Shown here: piece by piece, positions 6,620-14,747 of the stretch
Layout: each line of letters opens with the position of its first letter
Position numbering within the stretch: position 1 is the stretch's first letter
DNA from: SICV01 sp038045265
Lineage (GTDB): Archaea > Nanobdellota > Nanobdellia > Pacearchaeales > GW2011-AR1
DNA: 19,718 nucleotides
Direction: 5' to 3'
Assembly: GCA_038045265.1 (NCBI GenBank)
Contig: JBBSYL010000018.1
Span: 1 to 19,718 of the forward strand
Program-made: the position numbers and the translations under genes
Notes under the pieces: model-generated
Database searches by the model: none
What the model saw: only the letters and a program-made list of their open reading frames with translations
What the model was told of the DNA's origin: nothing

Positions 6620-6967
6620 ATGATAGATCAAATGTCTAGAGAAACGAAGTATCTTCTTTTAGGGGCCGTGCTTTCTTTAGTAGTCATTATTGCGACTTTA
6701 ATTATTTATATGAAATTTGGGTTGGTGGCTATACTAATTATGATTATGGCGATTATGCTTGGAGCTATATTGCTCTGGGCTGTTTTTTACATAAGGTTGC
6801 AACACAATATAGATTCTAAATATGTTAAAATACAAAGAGAAATTAAAGCACAAATCTATGAAGGGATGGGGGATGGTGGGGAGATGCAAAAAAGATTTGT
6901 GCTTGTTCTTGATAAGCTAGTTGAAATCTTGAATAAACCTAAAAGTAAAAAAAGAATAAAAAATTAA
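6620..6967 (+). CDS. Two-helix membrane protein of unknown function
   Basis: No family recognised. From the ATG at 6620 the product is 115 aa. It has a short polar N terminus (MIDQMSRETK), two hydrophobic segments (about residues 11-32 and 34-58) separated by a very short turn (KFGL), and a charged C-terminal domain of about 55 residues with predicted helix (YVKIQREIKAQIYEGMG, KRFVLVLDKLVEILNK) ending in a lysine/arginine cluster that suggests a cytoplasmic tail. An in-frame ATG exists at 6578, but it would overlap the previous gene and lie upstream of the TATA box at 6590-6599; the TATA-to-ATG spacing points to 6620 and a leaderless message. The stop codon overlaps that of the convergent GT2 gene by 4 nt. 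Confidence 0.72.
   Translation: MIDQMSRETKYLLLGAVLSLVVIIATLIIYMKFGLVAILIMIMAIMLGAILLWAVFYIRLQHNIDSKYVKIQREIKAQIYEGMGDGGEMQKRFVLVLDKLVEILNKPKSKKRIKN
6947..6963 (-). terminator. Oligo-T tracts after the GT2 gene
   Basis: On the minus strand, immediately after the GT2 stop, there are six T (6963-6958) and then seven T (6953-6947). This is a plausible oligo-T terminator for the minus-strand cluster. It is carved out of the lysine codons at the end of the convergent membrane-protein gene. Confidence 0.4.
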
Positions 6968-8094
6968 TCTTTGTGTTTAATTCCTAGAATTGAAAGCATA
7001 AACGATGAAAAGAAAGTTTGGAGGCCTAAGATTATTAATGTTAAAGCAAGAACGGAGCTTTTTACTTCATTTAATTCTCCGAAACCTGAAGAGACCCATT
7101 TTATAAGGGTTGAGATAAATATTGCAAGACCTATTATAATAAGAAACAAAGAAGGTAGGGCAACTTTTTCTATAGTAATTGATTTGTGTAGCGATTCTAT
7201 TAATTTACTTCTTTCTCCTAAGTGAACCAAGGCATAGGACTTTGCGAATAGAGCAAATATCATTAATTGATAGCCTATAATTAAAATAAGGGAAGAAGCG
7301 AATATAGGGTGAACATAAAATTGGCGTCCTAGTATAAGAGGATTAGTTGAATAGAAAATTATTAGAGTGAGAAGACCCAATATGGAAAGTATTGCTCCAG
7401 GGAGAAGGAATAGGAAAAGAGGAGAGTAAAGAAGCATAAATCTTAAATGTCTCCAGCCGTCTGCGAATGATTTTAATTTTGATTCGCCTATTCTTCTGCT
7501 ATAGTTTATTGGTAATTCTTTAATTTTCAATTTATGTTTTATCGCCTGGATTATCATTTCTGATGCGAATTCCATGCCTGTTGTTCTTAAATTTAGTTTT
7601 TCTAAGGAAGACTTTTTGACTGCACGCATACCGCAGTGAACATCATTGATTTTTGCCCTGAATAGGAATCTTAGAATGAATGAAAGTATTGGATTTCCAA
7701 GATATTTATGATGAAGGGGCATGGAGTTTTTTTCCATACTGCCTTTGAATCTATCTCCTATAACAAAATCGTTGCCCTTTTTTAATTCCTTTAAAAATCT
7801 TGGAATTTCTGAAAAGTCGTATGTGCCATCTGCATCAGCCATAAAGATGTATTTGCCTAACGCATGAGGAAAGGCAGAAAGGTATGCGTTTCCATAACCT
7901 TCTTTATCATGCTTGATTAACTTAACTTTTAATTTTTTAGCTATTTCTGGAGAGGAATCTGAAGAAGAATCTGAGACAATTATTTCTGCTGAAATGTAGT
8001 TATCTTTTAAAACTTTTTTTATTTTTTTTATGCATGATGCTATGGCTTTCTCTTCGTTTCTTACAGGCAGGATTATTGATAGTTCAGGCTTCAT
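6964..8094 (-). CDS. GT2 glycosyltransferase, polyprenyl-phosphate sugar synthase type, with C-terminal membrane domain
   Basis: Family 2 glycosyltransferase with a GT-A catalytic domain facing the cytoplasm, of the dolichyl-phosphate mannose/glucose synthase (DPM1/AglD-like) type, which loads a sugar onto a polyprenyl phosphate. In the 376-aa chain, SIILPVRNEE (6-15) is the opening strand. The metal and nucleotide motif MADADGTYDF spans 85-94 with D87 and D89. DVHCGMRAVKK (151-161) matches the conserved 'D..CG.R' acceptor loop, and RRIGESKL (200-207) the 'R..G.SK' motif. About four or five hydrophobic segments follow (near 219-250, 264-290, 312-335 and 345-368), probably anchoring it or assisting lipid handling. 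Its start overlaps the GT-C gene by 11 nt, so the two are very likely cotranscribed and act in sequence. Confidence 0.85.
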   Translation of the reverse strand: MKPELSIILPVRNEEKAIASCIKKIKKVLKDNYISAEIIVSDSSSDSSPEIAKKLKVKLIKHDKEGYGNAYLSAFPHALGKYIFMADADGTYDFSEIPRFLKELKKGNDFVIGDRFKGSMEKNSMPLHHKYLGNPILSFILRFLFRAKINDVHCGMRAVKKSSLEKLNLRTTGMEFASEMIIQAIKHKLKIKELPINYSRRIGESKLKSFADGWRHLRFMLLYSPLFLFLLPGAILSILGLLTLIIFYSTNPLILGRQFYVHPIFASSLILIIGYQLMIFALFAKSYALVHLGERSKLIESLHKSITIEKVALPSLFLIIIGLAIFISTLIKWVSSGFGELNEVKSSVLALTLIILGLQTFFSSFMLSILGIKHKD

Positions 8095-9511
8095 TTTTAT
8101 AAATAAAATAACTATTTCTTGTTTGTATCAATGGCCATCCGCAATTCAAAGGTTCTTTTGACAAAATTAATGATGCGTTGTTTTTATTTAAAATCTCCTG
8201 TTGAATATTGCAGTCAGAAGTTGTGTAAAATTTATTTACGTCATCTCTGTTTCCGTAAAAGAAAAGGGAAGCTACAGGGTCATGATTGGAAATTGCATAC
8301 ATTGCAGAGCCGAGTGAGGGGAATGCCATCACGGTTGATTTGTTGAATTGTTTAAGATAAGATAATACTTCGTAATCTTCTCCATCTATAAGCTGGTAAA
8401 GGCCTATTTGTTCTGGCACTGAATTGTAAGATATAAATGTAAGAATAAAAGTTATTATTGAGATAATAATTATTAAAATCTTTTTAGTTCTTTCAGTTAT
8501 TGAATAAGGAGAATTTATTTTTGAGATTATATAATTTAATCCGAATGCGCTTAGAAAGGGGAGGGAAATAGCAAAATAGTAAGCATTTCTTTGATATGGA
8601 GATAAATAGGAGACATCAAATATTCTGAAGAATATTATAGAAAGCAGAAGAATTACAGGCCAGATAAGATAAAGTAGATATTCTTTTCTTTGTTCTTTAT
8701 TTTTACAAATTATACAAAAACCGAAAATTGCAAGGAAATACCCTATTGCACTATAAACTTCAAGAGGAGAATTAGAGAGCTCAAGAACGCCCCATCCTTT
8801 TTTGAATTGAAGATCTGAAAATAAAGTTGAAATTGATTCAATTAGGGGCAGGTGAGAGACAGATGAATAAAAAATTAATCCAGCTAAGGGGACTAATAAG
8901 AACAGGGAGAAGAACTTCCACTCTGTTTTTATAAATTTTATATTAAATAGAGAGTAGATTATTAGAATTGGAAATGCGAATAATACTGCGACTGCGTGGA
9001 TCGGGAGGAGAATAAGCATTATTAATAGGGAATAAATAATGTATTTCTTGCTTTGATTTTTAATACCAAAATCAAAAAAGTACATATAAAGAAAGATAAA
9101 TGGGAGTGAGAAAGTTAAAGGTGTGAAAAACCATAATCCAAGAAGGTTGACATTGCTTTTTAGGGAGGCAAAGAAAATTATTGAAATTATTGCAATAAGA
9201 TAGTTATTTGTTTTTTTGTAAATTACGTAGAATAGTACTAATGAAGTAAGGGTGGCCCAGGAAGCAGCAAAAAACTTATATGCTAATACAATGTTCATAA
9301 ATTTTGAAAGGAAGAGTAAAATAAGCTGAAATCCTATCCTGTATGAAAATTGACTGGAGGAATATTCTCCATTGTCCATTTTTTCTGCTTCTGCAATATG
9401 GTGCCATTCATCTATGTGTAAGGGGTATGGATAGGAGTAGTGCGGGGTGTAGACTATAAGCGCTGTAGCAAGTATTATTAAAATAAGAATGATTTTCTGG
9501 TTTTTATTCAT
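8084..9511 (-). CDS. GT-C-like multi-pass membrane glycosyltransferase
   Basis: Polytopic 475-aa protein with the layout of GT-C enzymes (PMT, ArnT and AglB relatives), which take sugars from polyprenyl phosphates and work on the outer face of the membrane. After the first hydrophobic segment (6-22) comes an external loop with the acidic motif HIDEWHH, D34 and E35, in the position of the catalytic Asp or Asp-Glu of GT-C proteins. About ten more hydrophobic segments follow up to about residue 370. A C-terminal soluble part of roughly 100 residues then begins near EDYEVLSYLKQ and resembles the extracytoplasmic tail of these enzymes. No WWDYG-type oligosaccharyltransferase motif is seen, so it is not AglB. 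Its partner is probably the overlapping GT2 gene, which could supply the lipid-linked sugar. The start has a weak TATA-like CTTTAATAA about 26 nt upstream. Confidence 0.72.
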   Translation of the reverse strand: MNKNQKIILILIILATALIVYTPHYSYPYPLHIDEWHHIAEAEKMDNGEYSSSQFSYRIGFQLILLFLSKFMNIVLAYKFFAASWATLTSLVLFYVIYKKTNNYLIAIISIIFFASLKSNVNLLGLWFFTPLTFSLPFIFLYMYFFDFGIKNQSKKYIIYSLLIMLILLPIHAVAVLFAFPILIIYSLFNIKFIKTEWKFFSLFLLVPLAGLIFYSSVSHLPLIESISTLFSDLQFKKGWGVLELSNSPLEVYSAIGYFLAIFGFCIICKNKEQRKEYLLYLIWPVILLLSIIFFRIFDVSYLSPYQRNAYYFAISLPFLSAFGLNYIISKINSPYSITERTKKILIIIISIITFILTFISYNSVPEQIGLYQLIDGEDYEVLSYLKQFNKSTVMAFPSLGSAMYAISNHDPVASLFFYGNRDDVNKFYTTSDCNIQQEILNKNNASLILSKEPLNCGWPLIQTRNSYFIYKNEA

Positions 9512-9558
9512 TAAGCTGATATTGATTTATTGTTATTAAAGGTTATTGAATTTGATTT

Positions 9559-10614
9559 TCATTTTAACAGTTCAATAAGGTTGTTTCTATATTGGACAGG
9601 CGAAGAAAGAAAATGAATAAAAGTGTTTTTTAATCCGTTTTTTTCTAAGTATTTTCTTGCTGAAGGGACTAGCCTGTAATATGCGAATGTGTTGTCTGCA
9701 AGATGGGGAGTTGCTTTTATATTCTGCAATGTTTTTTTATAGCCTTGTATTTTTTCTTTTTCTCCAAGTTCAATTAGAAGATGTTCAGATGCAGATACTG
9801 AAAATGCCTCCAATGCTTCTTGCATAGCTGGAGAGTCCTCTTTTTTTGGAAAATGTGCGCGGATACCTGCCCTATATATTGAAGTGTTGAGATTTTCTGC
9901 CATAGGAGAAATTAATGAGTCATGACCTGCCATTGAACAGAATATATAGAAATCTTCTGGGTTTTCTCCTGAGAAGAACTGGGTAAATCCTCCTGCGAGA
10001 TGCACCGCAGTTGGAATTGTAAAACTTTCTTTTCTATTTTTAACGTTGAAACCCTTTGCTAAAGTTAATTCTATTCTGCTATGTCCGAGAATTCTTCTTC
10101 CATGGTATTCTGCTGAAAAATTTTCGCCTTTTTTCAATTCCTGCCAAGGAGATTTTGGCATATATGGAACAATAGGTTTTACAGCTGGATGATTTCTCAT
10201 GAATTCATCTACTAATGTGCAGTATTCAAGAGAGGAACTATGGAATTCTGCCTCATCTACTATGCCTGCAGTTCTTTGATAAAAGAATACTTCTGCTTCA
10301 TCCCAGCCTAGATTTTCAAGTCTTTTTTGTATTTCATCCTTCATGCTTTTAGGTCTCTTCTCTTGAGATTCTATTATATCTTTTTTTGATACATCTAGTT
10401 CATCTGCTTTTAGAATTGATGTGGGACCTATTTGTATGGGGTTAATTTTAGCGAAGTCTGTTCTTTCTGGATTTTCAGTAAGCTGTTTTAAAAGTGCGTC
10501 TTCAGGTCTATAGAAAATCCACTTGTTTGCTTCTTGGAGAGGTTTATCTGCCAATATTGAAGTACTTACTATTAGAGGAAGAGTGCTTATGAATTGTCTT
10601 CTTGAAATTATCAT
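9559..10614 (-). CDS. Unrecognised protein with Tat-like twin-arginine N terminus
   Basis: No family recognised. The 351-aa product opens with MIISRRQFIS, close to the Tat consensus S-R-R-x-F-L-K (R5, R6, F8), followed by a modest hydrophobic stretch (LPLIVSTSILA, to about residue 22) and a possible cleavage site after SILA. If this signal works, the protein would be exported already folded. The remainder is soluble: a charged region (about 75-110), then a section with several conspicuous His/Gly motifs (AVHLAGGFTQFF about 204-215, MAGHDSLISPMAE about 229-241) and a predominantly helical C terminus. It is not cysteine-rich. The gene leads the minus-strand set ahead of the GT-C and GT2 genes (47-nt gap) and is divergent from the LamG gene. 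A TATA box 25 nt upstream supports this start. Alternatives are an N-terminally anchored or a cytoplasmic protein. Confidence 0.75.
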   Translation of the reverse strand: MIISRRQFISTLPLIVSTSILADKPLQEANKWIFYRPEDALLKQLTENPERTDFAKINPIQIGPTSILKADELDVSKKDIIESQEKRPKSMKDEIQKRLENLGWDEAEVFFYQRTAGIVDEAEFHSSSLEYCTLVDEFMRNHPAVKPIVPYMPKSPWQELKKGENFSAEYHGRRILGHSRIELTLAKGFNVKNRKESFTIPTAVHLAGGFTQFFSGENPEDFYIFCSMAGHDSLISPMAENLNTSIYRAGIRAHFPKKEDSPAMQEALEAFSVSASEHLLIELGEKEKIQGYKKTLQNIKATPHLADNTFAYYRLVPSARKYLEKNGLKNTFIHFLSSPVQYRNNLIELLK

Positions 10615-10635
10615 GAGAAATTAATCAATATATGG

Positions 10636-10643
10636 TTTTTAAA
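10636..10643 (-). promoter_or_regulatory. TATA box of the Tat-like protein gene
   Basis: On the minus strand this reads TTTAAAAA, centred about 25 nt from the ATG at 10614, indicating a leaderless transcript that may continue into the GT-C and GT2 genes. Confidence 0.5.
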
Positions 10644-10715
10644 TCTGTGTAGTTTGTGACATCGATGGGCAAAATTGAAGTTTTCATCACTTTTTTCCTG
10701 TGAAATAGCAAATAA

Positions 10716-10753
10716 TTAAATGTTTTTTTCAGAAAATTAAAAAAAACATTTAA
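10716..10753. repeat. 14-bp perfect inverted repeat overlapping the LamG-gene promoter
   Basis: The left arm TTAAATGTTTTTTT (10716-10729) is the exact reverse complement of AAAAAAACATTTAA (10740-10753), with a 10-nt spacer (CAGAAAATTA). The right arm runs into the TATA box of the secreted-protein operon. It could be an operator for a dimeric regulator or a symmetric, bidirectional promoter element. Its homopolymer content means chance cannot be dismissed. Confidence 0.5.
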
Positions 10754-10756
10754 ATA
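10748..10756 (+). promoter_or_regulatory. TATA box of the secreted-protein operon
   Basis: ATTTAAATA, centred 24 nt before the ATG at 10776, gives a leaderless message for the LamG protein. Its left part lies inside the 14-bp inverted repeat, so anything bound there would compete with TBP. Confidence 0.6.
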
Positions 10757-10775
10757 CTAATGCTAAATAGATTAG

Positions 10776-13700
10776 ATGTATATGGAAAAGAGGAAGGGAT
10801 TGCTTATCATTGTTTTTGTTCTTGTAGGTTTAATGTTAATCGTGCCGTTTGCTTCAGCTTTTTCTTTTGGTGATTGGTTCAAAAAAGTTTTTAGAGGAGA
10901 GAAAGAAGCGCAGTTGAGTCCTGCTGAAAACACATTTGATTCTGGGAATGCTTTGTATAACGAGCTGATTTCATATTATAATTTTGAGGGAAATGTGAAT
11001 GATGTTAAGAATGTGAATAATGGAAATGCTTATACAGGAACACAGCCAGGCATTAGTTATGTGGATGATTCTGGAAGCAAAGCGGGAAGTTTTAATGGAA
11101 ATTCGAGAGTAGATGTTGGAACTAGAATTGCAACTGCTCCTGCTTTTTCCCTTTCTACATGGATAAAATTTAATAATATTCAGAGTAATCCAGTTATTTA
11201 CGGAGAAAGTCAAAGTAGTGGACTTATTTTTGCCTTTGGAATAAATAATGGGAAGATAGGGATGTGGAACTGGAGAAATGATAGGGCTGGAAATTGGGCA
11301 GGAGGCACTTCAAGTACTTCTTTGGTTAATGAGCAATGGTATCATGTTGCCGTAACATTTAGTAGTTCGAATGAAATGAAGATTTATATTAATGGGAATT
11401 TAGATTCTACAACTGCAATTCCAAATGGTCCAAGTTATGGAGTAAGTGTTAATTATGCGGGAATAGGCATGCAAAAACAGGGAAGTTCATTTGTTACTAC
11501 AAATGCTCTTAACGGGAAACTTGATGATGTTATGATATTTAATAGAGTATTAAGTGCTGATGAAGTTGTACAGGTTAATAATAGCGGGAGATTGACTAGT
11601 TCTGGGGGAGGTGGAGAAGTTTTTGGCTCTTTTGAGGCTAACTTTTTAGAATCTGGAACAACAAATGAAATTGAGCCGGTCGTATTGAATAGTATTAAAA
11701 ATTCTTCTGGTTTTGAGTTTAAAGGAACGGCAAATTGTGCATTTATTGGAGGAGTTAATTCTAATCCAAGAATTTCGTATGTACTTAGGTGTTCTGGATT
11801 GAAGCTAGGGGTATATACTATGAATGTAAGTACACAGAGTTATCAAGACAAAATATTTTCACTTACTATTGATGTTACTCAGAAAATTTATACTTCTATT
11901 GGAATGGTTAAGGTGAGTGCTACGCCAACTTGCACTGACAGCGACGCTAATTCTTTGATTCCAGATGGAAGAAATTATTATGTTAAAGGGAATGCAACAC
12001 TTGGAACTGGCTCTTTAGTTGGTGATGGATGTATTGTGAGTAATGGAGAGAATAATGGCTATCTTAGAGAAATTACATGCGATTCTAATAGTCCTAGCGG
12101 ATTTACAATGAACGATTATAATTGTCCTAATGGGTGTAATAATGCGAGATGCGACCCAACATATCATCCGGCAGATATAAATAAAGATTTGAAGATTTCG
12201 GCAGGCGAGGTTACTGCTTATGGAAATAATTTGTATAAAGATTCTGCTGGTGAGATTTGGAGGGGTGGAGAATCTTATAGATGGGATGAAAGTGCTAAAA
12301 TGTGGGTTCCTTTAAGATTTACAAAAGATTTTACATATTATGATAAGAAGGGAGGAAATGATTTCCATCGTTATGTAACTTTAAGAGATAGTGTTTATGG
12401 CGACTTTTACAATTTGAGCTTTGATATTAAACAAAATGCACAAAATAATAGAAATGAAACAGATATAGGAAGCAATGTTTGGAATGAGCCCGTTACTGGA
12501 ATAACTATTGCGACTAATAAAGCTACTGGAGATTTGGTTTATATTGGAAATGTAACATTAAAGATAATTGATGTGCGCAAGAATGCTACTGATTCATGGG
12601 TTGTTGTAGGATTAGAGGAAAGAGTCTTGTTTAACTTGGTTTCTATTTCGGGCGGGGGAGGGAATACCCAATTAGCATGCCAGAGATTAGTTGCATTTAA
12701 AGGTGTATTGCCGAGTGCTTTGAGAGATTATAATCTTGTAGGTCAGGAAACTGATGAAATAGTTACGGGGCTCAATAGTTACATAAATATATATCGAAAT
12801 AAGAATGACGCAAATGATGTTGTTGCAACTGGGATAATTGTTTTGGATGATTCTTCTTCAAGTATAAAAGACCACTATTTATTTACTGAAGAGATAAGAG
12901 GAGATAACTTCTGGGAGCTTGGAAGAGGAGATAGGGACTACTATCCTAGCGGGGGAAATTATCAATATTATATTTTTGGAGAAGATGGTAGAGTTTATCA
13001 TCTTTGGTATAATAAAAATGTAATTGTTTATCTTGCTAAAATAGATGATAGTGAAAGTAGGAGAAGTATTAATGAAATAAAAGATATAGTTGAGAGTCTT
13101 AGAGATAATAATCCTAAAAGTGTTATAGATTATAGTTTGAGAACAAGAGAATTTTTGAATTTGACTAAAAATTATATGGTTGCTTGTCCTTCTCAAGTTA
13201 GTGAGACATGTGAGCCAAACTGGCTTAAGAAGACAGAACCTGCAATATGTCCTGAATATGGAAGACAGAAAATTATTTATGAAGACTCTCGAAGATGTGA
13301 TGTAGGAAAGAATAAGGAATATGAGCAGACATGTGAGCCAGGAATGTGTTCTGGATGTTTAATTCCTAATTTATTAAAGTCGAGCTTTGAAGGAACAGAT
13401 AATTTGGGAGCTAAACAATGTATACCATATGGGACAAGACTTGCTCAACAGAAAGATACGGACAATAATGTTTTGATTGGTGAGGGGTATAGAGAAGAGC
13501 CGGAAAATGCGTATACGATTACAATTCTTGATGCACAGACAGCCACATTTAAAGTTGAAAGTTTAGTTCGTGCTAGTGATGGTTCTATAGAATCGAGGAA
13601 GACCATTTTTGATAAATATTTGTATATTGGGAAAACATATGAAGTTGATTTTGAAAGTTATACCGTTTCATTCAAGGTTAGAAAGATTGTGCCTTCAAGT

Positions 13701-14735
13701 GAGAGTGAGCCAGTTGCATATGTAGAATTGAGTGTATTGGAAGCGTTTGATGCTTTCTGCAATTACAATGGAAATGTATTAGAGCAGAAAGGAGATGATG
13801 CATCCTGCCAGAATAATTATGAGTGTTCAAGCAATGAATGTAGGGCAGGGCAGTGCGTGAATAGTTATGTTCAGGGAGCGAGCAGTGCAAATATATTAGT
13901 TAAGATATTGTGCTTCTTGTCTAATCCTATAAGTGATGTAGAATATAATCAGTGTTTGAGTGAATATAGTGGTGGGGGTTCTGGTGGTTCAGGTGGGTCT
14001 GGAGGCGGTGGTTCTGGCGGAGGAGGCGGAGGAGGCGGTGGGGGAGGAAATATAGGAGGCCCTAGCTTATTTAGCTTGGTTGAAGATGGAGATTTCAGTG
14101 TTAAAATTAATGTGCCTATGGTTAGCGGAGATGCGAGTTTTAATGTTCTCTATGGAGATGGAAATCAATTTATGGGCTTAGGAAAGGATGTTGATGAAAG
14201 ATTAGCAGGAAGTAATGAGAATACTTTGCGATTTGAAGATAAGAAAAATAATGCTGATTATCATAAATATGTTGTTGTTTCAGATGAGGTTAGCAGAGAA
14301 AGTTATTTGTTAAGTTTTAAACCTCGTCAAGATACATCTAATAATAGAAATGAGACTGATATCAAGAACGAAGTTACAGGAGAAACTATAACTCCAGATA
14401 AGATTGCAGGAGATGAAGTTACGATTGGCAATATTAATTTTAAGATACTCAATATTGGTGTAAATATAACAGATGAATTGGTTTTGATTGAAGCGAGAGG
14501 GGGAACTGTTTTTAATACTATTTATGATACGAACGGCAATAGTCTCAATTATGTTGATGAAATAGAAAATAAATTGGGCGGTAATGCAAATGGCGAATTG
14601 GATGTTAATATTTTAAATTCTTCTGAAGCACAGGCACAAACTTGGAGGATAAGGTGGGATCAGAACAGAGAAATATCTGTTGGTTGTACTTTTGGGTGTA
14701 GCAGTAGCGGTTCTGGAGGCGGTGGGTCGGCTTAA
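10776..14735 (+). CDS. Large secreted modular protein with LamG domain, EF-hand-like and Cys-rich modules
   Basis: Exported surface or extracellular protein of 1319 aa; function unknown beyond likely carbohydrate or ligand binding. A Sec signal peptide occupies 1-28 (KRK, hydrophobic core, cleavage after FASA). Residues about 61-265 form a LamG/concanavalin-like jelly roll (SYYNFEGNVND, SLSTWIKF, WYHVAVTF, IYINGNLD, GKLDDVMIFNRVLS). A beta-rich Ig-like part follows (about 282-368, possible C321-C339 disulfide), then a Cys-rich module (386-459), an EF-hand-like loop ADINKDLKISAGEVTAYG (466-483), and a domain at about 513-622 that recurs at about 1151-1247 (both contain NNRNETDI). Two further Cys-containing parts span about 800-1030. 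A Gly/Ser linker occupies 1066-1091 and the chain ends in GSGGGGSA. It carries about a dozen N-x-S/T sequons. No transmembrane anchor is visible after the signal. The LamG, EF-hand-like and Cys-rich calls rest on motifs. Confidence 0.85.
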   Translation: MYMEKRKGLLIIVFVLVGLMLIVPFASAFSFGDWFKKVFRGEKEAQLSPAENTFDSGNALYNELISYYNFEGNVNDVKNVNNGNAYTGTQPGISYVDDSGSKAGSFNGNSRVDVGTRIATAPAFSLSTWIKFNNIQSNPVIYGESQSSGLIFAFGINNGKIGMWNWRNDRAGNWAGGTSSTSLVNEQWYHVAVTFSSSNEMKIYINGNLDSTTAIPNGPSYGVSVNYAGIGMQKQGSSFVTTNALNGKLDDVMIFNRVLSADEVVQVNNSGRLTSSGGGGEVFGSFEANFLESGTTNEIEPVVLNSIKNSSGFEFKGTANCAFIGGVNSNPRISYVLRCSGLKLGVYTMNVSTQSYQDKIFSLTIDVTQKIYTSIGMVKVSATPTCTDSDANSLIPDGRNYYVKGNATLGTGSLVGDGCIVSNGENNGYLREITCDSNSPSGFTMNDYNCPNGCNNARCDPTYHPADINKDLKISAGEVTAYGNNLYKDSAGEIWRGGESYRWDESAKMWVPLRFTKDFTYYDKKGGNDFHRYVTLRDSVYGDFYNLSFDIKQNAQNNRNETDIGSNVWNEPVTGITIATNKATGDLVYIGNVTLKIIDVRKNATDSWVVVGLEERVLFNLVSISGGGGNTQLACQRLVAFKGVLPSALRDYNLVGQETDEIVTGLNSYINIYRNKNDANDVVATGIIVLDDSSSSIKDHYLFTEEIRGDNFWELGRGDRDYYPSGGNYQYYIFGEDGRVYHLWYNKNVIVYLAKIDDSESRRSINEIKDIVESLRDNNPKSVIDYSLRTREFLNLTKNYMVACPSQVSETCEPNWLKKTEPAICPEYGRQKIIYEDSRRCDVGKNKEYEQTCEPGMCSGCLIPNLLKSSFEGTDNLGAKQCIPYGTRLAQQKDTDNNVLIGEGYREEPENAYTITILDAQTATFKVESLVRASDGSIESRKTIFDKYLYIGKTYEVDFESYTVSFKVRKIVPSSESEPVAYVELSVLEAFDAFCNYNGNVLEQKGDDASCQNNYECSSNECRAGQCVNSYVQGASSANILVKILCFLSNPISDVEYNQCLSEYSGGGSGGSGGSGGGGSGGGGGGGGGGGNIGGPSLFSLVEDGDFSVKINVPMVSGDASFNVLYGDGNQFMGLGKDVDERLAGSNENTLRFEDKKNNADYHKYVVVSDEVSRESYLLSFKPRQDTSNNRNETDIKNEVTGETITPDKIAGDEVTIGNINFKILNIGVNITDELVLIEARGGTVFNTIYDTNGNSLNYVDEIENKLGGNANGELDVNILNSSEAQAQTWRIRWDQNREISVGCTFGCSSSGSGGGGSA
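13969..14047 (+). repeat. Glycine/serine low-complexity linker coding repeat
   Basis: About 79 nt of GGN codons with scattered serine codons encode a 26-residue Gly/Ser run ending in eleven consecutive glycines (residues about 1066-1091). It is strikingly G-rich against an AT-rich background. It separates the Cys-rich middle of the protein from the second copy of the duplicated domain, so a flexible interdomain linker is the likeliest role. Such tracts are prone to length change and to sequencing or assembly error. Confidence 0.75.
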
Positions 14736-14743
14736 GGAGAGGT
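14734..14743 (+). promoter_or_regulatory. Shine-Dalgarno of the protease gene
   Basis: AAGGAGAGGT begins within the stop codon of the LamG gene and ends 4 nt before the ATG at 14748. With only 12 nt between the genes and no TATA box, the protease is read from the LamG message and translated through this site. Confidence 0.65.
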
Positions 14744-14747
14744 TGTA

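Noticed and set aside
3993..8094. The 11-nt overlaps at 3993-4003 and 8084-8094 as a shared recoding or regulatory signal.
   Set aside because: The lengths match but the sequences beyond the ATG do not, and overlaps of this size are ordinary in compact operons.
13678..13890. Antisense open frames within the secreted-protein genes and in the glycan genes.
   Set aside because: They lack TATA or ribosome-binding signals, have low-complexity His/Ser/Ile-rich composition typical of reverse-frame reading, and lie wholly within well-supported genes.
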